A stretch of 54,000 nt of DNA, taken from positions 611,001 to 665,000 of the forward strand of contig JACVTC010000092.1 in assembly GCA_016946835.1 (NCBI GenBank). Reading direction: 5' to 3'. Source of the DNA: Neocallimastix lanati (nom. inval.) (taxonomy: Eukaryota; Neocallimastigomycota; Neocallimastigomycetes; Neocallimastigales; Neocallimastigaceae). Positions 45,777 to 54,000 of the stretch are shown one piece after another. The position numbers were made by a program, and so were the translations under genes. How positions within the stretch are numbered: position 1 is the stretch's first letter; the number at the start of each line of letters is the position of its first letter. The notes beneath the pieces were generated by a model. It made no database searches and was not told the origin of the DNA. It was given only the letters and a program-made list of their open reading frames with translations.

Positions 45777-46975
45777 ATAGGGCACTCTACGGTTTAAAAC
45801 AGGCCGGAAGACAATGGTTTCTTACTATCTCAAAATTCCTTAGAGAAAATGGATATACGCAATTGAGTTCAGAACCATGCATCTTCAAAAAGGTAATCAA
45901 TAATAAACTTGTCGGTCTTATTGGATTATACGTCGATGACATGATGATTACCGGAAACAATCGAGAAATAAGAAATATAATAAGCAAACTTAAGAAAAGA
46001 TTCAAAATCTCAAATTGTGAACCTCTAAGATATATACTAGGAATAAAAATAGAAAAGGATCATAACGATTATATAATATCTCAAACTCACACAATAAACA
46101 CGTTACTCGAAAAATATAATATTACAAATATCAAAAAACAATCTACACCATGTACAGGAGACAATCTAATATCAGAAAACAAAAAACCATTTAACACAAC
46201 GATATTCAAAAGTGCAATTGGATCGCTGATATACATCGCAAAAATCACACGTCCAGACATCAGCTTCGCCGTTCATAAAATAGCAAGAAAATCTGAATCC
46301 CCTACCGTATCAGATTGGAACAAGGTATTGAATATATTCAAATACCTAAACGCTACTAAAGATTATAAGCTGAGATATAATGGAAAAGGGAACTTTATTG
46401 GATACACCGATTCTGACTTTGCAGGAGATCTTGAAGATAGAAAATCTACCTCAGGACACATAATATTAATAGGAAATTCCCCAATATGCTGGGGATCAAA
46501 GAAGCAGTCCATCGTAGCCACCAGTACTACCGAAGCTGAATATATAGCCACTTCCGAATGTGTAAAAAAGGTACTTTGGATAAGAAACATCCTAAAGGAA
46601 TTACTTAATTTTAAAAAACCTATAACGATATTCACAGATAATACTTCAAGCTTAAAAACAATAAAAAACGGCGAACTAAACAGCAAATTAAAACATATTT
46701 CAATAAAATATTACTTTAACAAAGACAATATTAATCAAAATAAAATAGATCTAAAATATATTCCAACCGACGAAATGCTCGCTGACACATTAACAAAAAA
46801 TCAAAACGGAAGTCAAATAAAGAAATTTACCAAAAAGATATTCGAAATAAATAATAACAATAACCAAAATAACAATAATATTAATTACAAAAATAAACAC
46901 AATTACCACTATATCATAGACAATAATAACAACATAAATAAAAGAAAATTTAATAGTAATGATAATAAATACTAA
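45764..46975 (+). CDS. Copia-2 Pol, C-terminal frame: rest of RT and RNase H
   Basis: Continuation of the RT in the shifted frame, open from about 45764; the first ATG is at 45863 (370 residues). It carries WRLNRALYGLKQAGRQW, the catalytic YVDD within GLYVDDMMITG, KIEKDHNDYIISQ, then RNase H: YTDSDFAGDLEDRKSTSGH, ATSTTEAEYIATSE, FTDNTSSLKTIKNGE and DEMLADTLTKNQNG. The C-terminus is an Asn/Lys-rich tail of about 45 residues. All catalytic residues are present, so the frameshift upstream is the only visible defect of this element. Confidence 0.92.
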   Translation, partial: FWRLNRALYGLKQAGRQWFLTISKFLRENGYTQLSSEPCIFKKVINNKLVGLIGLYVDDMMITGNNREIRNIISKLKKRFKISNCEPLRYILGIKIEKDHNDYIISQTHTINTLLEKYNITNIKKQSTPCTGDNLISENKKPFNTTIFKSAIGSLIYIAKITRPDISFAVHKIARKSESPTVSDWNKVLNIFKYLNATKDYKLRYNGKGNFIGYTDSDFAGDLEDRKSTSGHIILIGNSPICWGSKKQSIVATSTTEAEYIATSECVKKVLWIRNILKELLNFKKPITIFTDNTSSLKTIKNGELNSKLKHISIKYYFNKDNINQNKIDLKYIPTDEMLADTLTKNQNGSQIKKFTKKIFEINNNNNQNNNNINYKNKHNYHYIIDNNNNINKRKFNSNDNKY

Positions 46976-47029
46976 AAAATGATAAATAATATTAATAATT
47001 CCAAACTCATATTTTAATCATATTAAAAA

Positions 47030-47046
47030 TAAGTTTGAGGGGGGAA
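47030..47046 (+). other. Polypurine tract of copia-2
   Basis: Ends GAGGGGGGAA directly before the TG of the 3' LTR. Confidence 0.8.
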
Positions 47047-47295
47047 TGTTATAAATATTGATTTAAAATATTAAAATAAATTATTTGAAATAAATAAATT
47101 AAAATTCGTAATTTAATTAAAGTATTAGCAATTATTTTTATAAATTTGTAATTAAATTTATTCGCAATTATTTATGTAAATTAGAAATAGTTTTGATCAA
47201 ATGATAAATAAAAGCAAGCCACAACATGTGTATAAATGTCATTAATTTTACCCTAATTTTATATCCTTGTAATTACCTTATTATTTTATAAATAA

Positions 47296-47328
<33 letters not shown>

Positions 47329-47363
47329 ATTAAATAAATAAATTTGATACACTATATCTATTA
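47047..47363 (+). repeat. 3' LTR of copia-2
   Basis: 317 bp, identical to the 5' LTR by eye. It is followed by the CTAAT duplication at 47364-47368. Confidence 0.93.
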
Positions 47364-47368
47364 CTAAT

Positions 47369-48229
47369 AATAAAATTAAATATTATATTTTAATAAAATT
47401 ACATTTAATTAAAAATATATATATGTATTTTTATTATTATCAATATCAAATGTTATTTTGTTAACATTTTAATGTTATTATAACTGTTATATATATATAT
47501 ATATAATGAAAATATTTTGAATCATCAATAGATGAAACATATTATTAAAAAAAAAAATAAAAAAAAAAAAATTAAAAATAAAAAGTAAAATAAAAATTAA
47601 AAATATAAAAAAAATAATTATTTAAATTAAAATTTGGTATTAATAATTATTTAAATTTATAAGGTTAGGATAATGATATATTGAAAAAAGAAAAATAAAA
47701 ATAAAATGAAATAAAATTTAGTTAATAGAAAAAATATTATATCTTTAAATATTTAGGATAGGATGATGGTATATTGAAAATAATAATAATAATAATAAAA
47801 TAAATTTCAGAATATGTATATAAAGTATAGAAGAAATAGTAATTAGTTAAATAAAAATTTGGTATTAATGATTTTTAAATATTTAGGGTTAGGATGGAGG
47901 TATATAAAAATAAAAATAAAATAAAAAAGGCATTTTTTTTTTTTTCAGCAGCAATTATTACGAATTTTAACCTTTTTTTTTTTTTTTTTTGGTTTATTTA
48001 TTCATTTTCATTTTATTAATTTTATGATGAATATTCTTCAAAATAAAATATACAAAACACAAAAAAAGTAATATCCTTCAAAATAAAGTATAATAATAAA
48101 TTCAGAAAAAAAAAAAAAAGTTCATATGCAACGAACCTCTCACCTCCACATTTATAAGATTTCTGTTTGAAAAGGGAATTCTTATTCTGGATTAGGGTTT
48201 GAATTGAGTATCTAAAAAAAAAAAAAATT
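47369..48229. repeat. AT-rich region with three diverged ~110-bp tandem repeats
   Basis: Between about 47625 and 47915 a unit containing AAATTTGGTATTAAT and TTTAGGATAGGATGATGGTATAT (in diverged forms) recurs about three times. The rest is homopolymer-rich and non-coding. Confidence 0.55.
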
Positions 48230-48495
48230 ATAATATAATCTTCTTCTTTTGAGGCATTGACTCTACTGGCCTTTCCTAGCAGTATTTTCGGTGTTGATGC
48301 TCCCGGTTAATTTAAACTTATAACCTTCGGAGTAGCAACCCTTGATGAGTACTAGTCCTCTTGGGCATAATTTTTGAAAGGATTTTTTTTTTTATTTTAT
48401 TTTATTTTTTTTTTTTTAGACTTAGAAGAGAATAACTTTATTTAATTTATAATAATAATAAAATTTCATGATTTAAATGAAAAATAAAAATACAT

Positions 48496-48696
48496 GAAAT
48501 GAAATGAAAAATATTTTATAATCATATAATAATATATATAGGATATAATATTTTTCATTTCATTTCACTGGATTGTTGTTGATTACTTTGATGATTGTTG
48601 ATTGTTGTCGATTACTTTTGTTTGTTTTTTTGGTTTTGGCTTACGTTTTTTGATACTGCTTTATATCCTATATATATTATTATATGATTATAAAAG
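48496..48696. repeat. Interleaved inverted repeats
   Basis: Arm A, a 21-bp segment at 48496-48516, has its reverse complement at 48548-48568. The adjacent arm B, about 33 bp at 48515-48547, has its reverse complement at about 48663-48696. The two pairs therefore interleave, with about 95 bp of GT-rich unique sequence inside the larger pair. A 75-codon frame spanning the block (48602-48829) is probably chance. Confidence 0.8.
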
Positions 48697-48819
48697 TGCG
48701 TTAGAAGCAATAACTTCTAACTTTTTTTCCCTTTTCATCGGTGATACCATCGCGTCCATTATTGCAAGTAATATTTTAGTATTAGGGTTATCAACCAAAT
48801 CTGTATCAGTTCTTTCACC

Positions 48820-49165
48820 GGGAGGTTGAAAATCCATGCCTTATCATTTCGATGTCGACGCTCTTAGCAACGGTAGATTCAACGGAATTACCATTTCATC
48901 ATCAATCTAAAAAGATCGACAAATTAATGGTATTAGAAACTCCGCAATCCCAACAAAATACGGAACAATCGACGAAGTTGAACTTTGTTTAATAAATATT
49001 TTCAACTAATTGTCTTTGTTCCTCATCATTAAGTTTTAATTTTTTTCATATATTGAACGTCCCTCAATAAGAGCACTAATTTTTTGTAAAGAGAGAGTCC
49101 TAGACCACACCAAGAATGGCGTTTTAGAATAATCACCAGAAATGAATTGACTCTTAAATAAAACA
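48820..49165 (-). pseudogene. Relic of the same LINE family (3' part, minus strand)
   Basis: The reverse complement of about 48836-48880 matches the LINE at about 23999-24045: AAGAGCGTCGAC followed by CTGATAAGGCAT, with few differences. The reverse complement of about 49010-49040 matches GAGGAACAAAGACAATTA (23838 onward). Further similarity (CCATTCTTGGTGTGG) reaches about 49135. The frame is broken throughout. The sequence from 48230 to 48400 is GC-richer and may be its 3' untranslated part, but I could not align it. Confidence 0.65.
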
Positions 49166-49169
49166 ATCC

Positions 49170-49841
49170 TATTCCCTTTTATAATTTAAGTCAATAATGT
49201 CTGCATCTCATCAGCTAAGAAAGAAGTTATATAATCGGTACCACGTCACACATACATATACACACTCATTATTCAGAAAATTATATTAATTAATACGATT
49301 TTCACCAATTGAACTACTCATTATTATTAAAATAAATACATTATAAAGAAAATGTAGTGTCTATAAAAATCAAACCCTTACTCTTTTTTTATTTTATCGT
49401 TAAAAATAAATATTTTACTATATAAAATTTAAAATTTTATTTTACTAATTATACTTTGTTTATTATACCCATATAAAATTAAATTTTATCTATATTACTT
49501 TAAATATAGTTCTACTCCTATTTTCTTTTAAATTACATTTATTTTTATACTATTTCTTTTATAATTATAGTTTATAAAATTCATATTAATTCACAGTATC
49601 AAATCCTTTTTTCCATTCCCTTCTTAATCATAACTATTATAAAATTTATAATACACAAATCAATATTAACAAATAAATAATTAAATTAACAAATTCCTTT
49701 TGTCAAAAAGAAATATTTTTTGTTTAATTTTTAAATTTTTCTTAACAAGTGCAACTTTTATTTTACTATTATAATCTATTATAATATAAAAATCTACATT
49801 TGTTTTTAAAACAAAAGCTTGTTTTATTAACTTTAATTCAT
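49170..49841. other. AT-rich 3' flank of RPP2
   Basis: No gene or repeat recognised. Confidence 0.5.
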
Positions 49842-50585
49842 CTAGTCGAATAAACCTATTTTTATTTTTAAATAAGTAATTATAAAAAAATATAAAATCA
49901 TTTTATTTATTAGTTTATCAAATTTAATTTTTTTAAACTTTTATATTTTATAATATTATTCTATTAATATACAAATAAAAACACTTACCGAAACCCATGT
50001 CAGAGTCAGATTCTTCTTCTTCTTCTTCTTCCTTGGTTTCTTCAGCAGCAGCTTCAGCAGCAGCACCACCAGCGGCAGCAGCACCACCAGCGGCAGCAAC
50101 ACCAGTACCAACGGAAGCGAGCTTAGAGTAACCAGCAGCAATTAACTTTATTATTTAATAATATTTCGTTATAGATATTAATTAATTATAAAATTTTTTC
50201 ACTTTATAAAATTATATATATTTATTATTTTTAAATATTTACTTCGTTGGCATCACGATCACCAATAGCGTCAATGACTTCCTTAACACGGTCATGGTCG
50301 ACTTCACAACCAACAGAGGAAAGGATGTGAGTGATTTCCTATTATTAAATATATTTTTAATTTATATATTAAATATTTAACAAAACTTTCAAAATTATAA
50401 ATTATAAACTACATTATTATTCCAAAATATATACCTTAATGTGGACATGTTCATGACCAGCGAGCTTGGCAAGAAGGTAAGCGGCTAAGTATTTCCTATT
50501 ATTTTATAATATATATTAATCTCATTTAATCTTCAAAAAATGATGAATTAAAACATTTATTATTTAATATTTTTAATACTTACAT
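49842..50585 (-). CDS. RPP2: 60S acidic ribosomal protein P2 (5 exons, split start codon)
   Basis: Minus-strand coding exons, from the 5' end: 50585-50584 (the AT of ATG), 50495-50435, 50338-50243, 50145-49989, 49855-49842. All introns are GT-AG. They give 109 residues: [20 protein letters not shown], then a domain ending [12 protein letters not shown], an Ala/Gly hinge, an acidic [10 protein letters not shown] run, and the invariant end DMGFGLFD. The protein forms the ribosomal stalk with P0 and P1 and recruits elongation factors. The final exon encodes only GLFD and the TAG stop (49842-49844). The start codon is assembled by splicing: exon 1 ends ...CAT before GTAAGT, and exon 2 starts GAAATAC. 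An upstream, out-of-frame ATG lies at about 50603. The usual start MKYLAAYLL supports the split ATG. Confidence 0.92.
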
Positions 50586-51542
50586 GATGACTACTACTTG
50601 ACATAAAAAAATATAGAAAATTTATGTATAATTATATTATAAGAAAAATATAATTAGATTTTAAACATGTATTAAAAAATTATTTTTATTATTAAAATTT
50701 ATTTTTCTTCTTTTAAAAACGTTTTTAAATTAACTATCATTCATTATAATAAGTTTACTAATTATAATTTTAATGTTATTTATATTACTGATTATCAATA
50801 AGAATTTTGATATTTAATAATTTATATTTTAATAAAAACATAATTGAATTTTTATACTGAATACTAAAATAATAAAAACATTGAATTTTCATACTGAATA
50901 CTAAAATAATAAATAAATATAACAATCTTTTTCATTTTACTATTGTTTATGACCGCAAAAAATTTTCATTTGTATATTTCATATATATTCAGATATTTTT
51001 AACTTTATATATTATTTTAATAATCATTTTTTATTTATCATCTGTAATTAAAAAAAAAACTTTTTTTTTTCTTCATAAATAAATATCCATCCATTAAAAA
51101 CTAATCCTGATATCCCAATTACTATTTTTTTTTTTTATTATTGAAATTCATATATATTCATATTTATTTATCTAATTCTTCATCATTTCATATTAACAAT
51201 TATCATTTACACGTACTTTAAAACCGAAATTAAGAAAAATTTGGTTGATTTTGCAAGAGGGGGAAAATTATTAATTCAAAACAAGTTTTATTTTTTATTA
51301 TTACAATAAAAAATTTTGACTAACCAATCATTATAGTTGGCTTAGTATCAATTATCAAAATAATGGTTAAATTTATTACAATACAAATTTTACTACATTA
51401 TTATAATAATTATATAGAAATAATGTATTGATCTTAAATTTTTATATTTTAAAATTATATAGATGTACTGACTTGTAAATATTTATATATTTATATATAA
51501 TATTATTAAACATTCTATTATTATTACTATTATTATTATTAC

Positions 51543-51582
<40 letters not shown>

Positions 51583-51900
51583 GATAATTACTTAATAACT
51601 ATAATTAATTACATAATAAATAAATATATAAAATGAAATAAATATAAAGTGCATTTATATATTTATACTTTATGTAAATTTATACATTTATTTCATATTG
51701 TATAAATTTAGGAACAATACTTTTTAAGTTTTTTGTAAAACTTACATATATATATGTAATAAATACATACACGTGATATAATATTTTATGTAAAATATCA
51801 TGAATGGACTATCCACTTCTCTCCCTATAGACCATAATAATTACATATTAAATAAATAAATAAACAACATATATCAGATTAAAGAGTTCTCATTTGATTC
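50586..51900. other. AT-rich region upstream of RPP2
   Basis: Presumed RPP2 promoter to the left, then AT-rich spacer with an (ATT)n run (about 51517-51582) and a small inverted repeat ATATTTTATGTAAAATAT (about 51781-51798). No gene is seen. Confidence 0.55.
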
Positions 51901-52214
51901 AATTTTAAAATTCGAAAATCCATTCTAAAAACTGACATGTCTCAAGAAACTACTTTAGCTAAAGACAAAGACCAACACTTGTCATTTATTCTAATATTCC
52001 AAAGTACTTTTTACAAACTGACGTGTCTCATTTAATAAAATACTTTAGCAAAAGAGTAATGCCTTCATGTAAAGTCCAACTTTAACAAGTAGAAATTTTA
52101 AGCTCCTTAATTCAAAAGTTGTTAACTTATGGATATTATTATTATTATTATTATTATTTTTTTTTTTTTTTTTTTTTTTTTTGGAAGTTGATGTTATTGG
52201 TCATTTAAATGAAG

Positions 52215-52251
<37 letters not shown>

Positions 52252-52260
52252 GTTCCAAAC
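51901..52260. repeat. Diverged ~90-bp direct repeats and long T runs
   Basis: AAACTGACATGTCTCA ... TACTTTAGCTAAAGA (about 51930-51966) recurs as AAACTGACGTGTCTCA ... TACTTTAGCAAAAGA (about 52016-52055). T runs of about 23-32 bases follow at about 52157-52181 and 52218-52249. No gene is supported. Confidence 0.6.
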
Positions 52261-52715
52261 GGTAATGATTCATGTCACCAATAGGACCATTTTAGAGATT
52301 TTTACCTACTTAAACCTTCCAATCCCAGTTCACGAACTTGCTCCCTTTACCCTTTCAAAATAATGTTGTGCAAGCAGTTGTAAGCAATAACGCACCACCA
52401 GTGGTTAGTAATAATGTTCTAAATCCGTTAATGGATAATAGAACCGAAAGACTAATTAAAATAAGATACTTTAAGAATTTCTTTTTACAACAAATAATCT
52501 CTATTTTAAATCAGACAATAATGATATATATTTGGATGATCCCACAAATTTCTTTGAAGATGATTATTATTATATGATGATGATGAAGAAGAAGATAGTC
52601 ATGAAAAATAACATAACGATGATCAACATCATCATAGTAATAATGAAGAAGATAATGAAGAAGAATTAAAATAATGATAAAAAGTCATGGATATGAGTCG
52701 CTTTAGGAGGTGAAA
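52261..52715 (+). pseudogene. Possible degenerate coding remnant, unidentified
   Basis: Short frames of non-repetitive composition follow one another with frame changes: PIPVHELAPF, then VVQAVVSNNAPPVVSNNVLN with PLMDNRTERLIK, then IYLDDPTNFFEDDYYY and an acidic DDDEEEDSHE stretch. This looks like a decayed gene or transposon product with a disordered acidic tail, but I recognise no family. Confidence 0.3.
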
Positions 52716-53595
52716 GGAACGTTATTGCTTGCATATTTTATTGTCGTTGTTTTCATTAACAATAATTAACAAAATATTACAATTGTATGGAATATATTAT
52801 ATTTTAGAACTTTATCAAAAATTTACAAATTTAATAAAACATTACTCATTATGTCAATGTTCCAAATATACTATTTTATTTTTTAATATCTTTTTTATTA
52901 TACAATTTTCACATTTAATTATATACAATGTAAGGAATATTAATATTAATAAAAAAAAAAAAAAAAATTTTTTTTTTTAGAATATATAAAATATGTAATA
53001 TGATTTTAAATAATGTTTATCCGGATACATTATTCCTTTTTTTAAGAGAATATTCGTCAGACATCTTCGATATAGAATTAACTATATAAAAGCTATGACC
53101 GTTTATACTTTAATAGAAATATAATTAAAATGAAGTTTTATAATTCTCTCAAAGATTAAAAATGAATTTCAATTTATTTATTGAGAAATTACTATCCATA
53201 TACATAATAATTTAAACTGAGAAATTTTTATATAAATATTTTTAAAAGATACTGCTAAGCTACAGCAGATATTCCAAGGAGGATGTCAATAGGAATCATC
53301 AATTATTTATATTAGTACATCTATTAATTAATAAGTCTTTACATTAGAAATGCGTAGTGTGAAATGAGAATATTCCATAATATAGAATACCTAGTGTGAA
53401 ATGGGTAGATTTATTAATACTTCATATCATAGTACTACATAGCGCGTAATGAGTAGATTCAATAATACTTTATATTATAGTATTATGACTTAGCGTGAAA
53501 TGAGATTTTACCATGGATACTAAATAATTATAAGGGGAATGGTATAATACTTTCATATATTTGTAAGGGGGATTCCATCCACAAAATGGTATAAC

Positions 53596-53646
<51 letters not shown>

Positions 53647-54000
53647 AAAGCTCCATTGCTATAATGATGACGTTTGATTCATCCTACATATTTATTTATA
53701 CATATATTTCTAACATTCAAGAAATAATGTGATGACACCGACTTTATTATATTAGGAGTGATGATAGTTAGACAGACACCTCATATTTAATCCTCAATAA
53801 TAATCATAAATAATGTTTTATTATTTTTTGCCTATAAATGACTAAAGCTAAAAGATAACGGTAATATATAAGTGTTTTTAACATTTGACATGAGCTAATA
53901 TCAATATTTCCTGGAATATTTCTTATTAGTACTATTTCTAGTAATTTTTAATTTTCATGATTCAAACCTAAATATTTATATCCTAAAAGTTTTTATATTT
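52716..54000. repeat. Repeat-bearing non-coding right end
   Basis: At about 53350-53510 a unit of about 45-50 bp is repeated four times in diverged form, with cores TAGTGTGAAATGAG, TAGTGTGAAATGGGTAGATT, TAGCGCGTAATGAGTAGATT and TAGCGTGAAATGAG. A purine-rich AAGGGGGATTCC precedes a 45-base T run (53598-53642). No gene is supported; an 83-codon frame at 52729-52980 is AT-driven. Confidence 0.55.

Larger units (their letters stand above)
41743..47363 (+). mobile_element. Ty1/copia LTR retrotransposon copia-2 (complete, young)
   Basis: 5621 bp: LTRs 41743-42059 and 47047-47363 (317 bp each, reading as identical), CTAAT target duplications at 41738-41742 and 47364-47368, primer-binding site at 42060, one long gag-pol frame with a single frameshift, and a polypurine tract ending GAGGGGGGAA just before 47047. 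The LTR starts TGTTAT and, if the duplication is 5 bp, ends TA rather than CA. The insertion is very recent. The coding sequence is only distantly related to copia-1. Confidence 0.94.

Noticed and set aside
48602-48829. 75-codon frame with membrane-like composition
   Set aside because: It spans an inverted-repeat block and LINE relic, with no start context or recognisable family.

Overview
The window looks like nuclear DNA from a filamentous or zoosporic fungus, most likely an anaerobic gut fungus (Neocallimastigomycota). This is inference. It rests on extreme AT richness with long homopolymers and AAT/ATTT microsatellites between genes, short GT-AG introns, the standard genetic code, fungal/eukaryotic housekeeping proteins, and abundant LTR retrotransposons. 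No rRNA, tRNA or CRISPR locus is visible.

Layout. Positions 853-16884 are a retrotransposon pile-up. A decayed Ty3/gypsy element (gypsy A: 853-2816 plus 10617-12892) is split by a Ty1/copia element (copia-1, 2817-10611, 5-bp target duplication AAAAC). The 3' LTR of copia-1 is itself split by a small non-coding, minus-strand LTR element (TRIM-1, 9151-10546, identical 206-bp LTRs, duplication ATAAT). Gypsy A shares its 3' LTR with a second gypsy copy (gypsy B, 12334-16884). Gypsy B keeps Gag, a textbook -1 frameshift signal, protease and the integrase tail in frame, but lacks reverse transcriptase, RNase H and the integrase core. A Mutator-like transposase relic with a FLYWCH-type finger follows (about 18797-19527).

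Positions 20245-39967 form the gene-bearing part, interrupted by a 5'-truncated LINE (23124-24391) and a second TRIM-like element (24402-26420). Genes: homoserine dehydrogenase (5 exons, +), mevalonate diphosphate decarboxylase (-, no intron), a bacterial-like alpha/beta hydrolase (+, no intron), proteasome lid subunit Rpn7/PSMD6 (7 exons, -), snRNP protein G (4 exons, +) and translation factor eIF1A (-, no intron). Positions 41743-47363 are a young complete Ty1/copia element (copia-2) with identical 317-bp LTRs and one frameshift in RT. The right end carries a minus-strand LINE relic, the acidic ribosomal protein P2 gene (5 exons, start codon split by an intron) and repeat-rich DNA.

The host genes are unrelated housekeeping functions (threonine/methionine and sterol-precursor synthesis, proteasome, splicing, translation) and do not form a pathway cluster. 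The most interesting signals are in the mobile elements. All four copia-type LTR elements carry a primer-binding site matching the anticodon arm of tRNA-Lys(CUU) rather than a tRNA 3' end, which implies half-tRNA priming; the small non-coding elements share this site with copia-1. Other points of interest are the in-frame, RT-less gypsy B with its UUUAAAC frameshift site, and the array of eight identical hairpins in the copia-1 leader.
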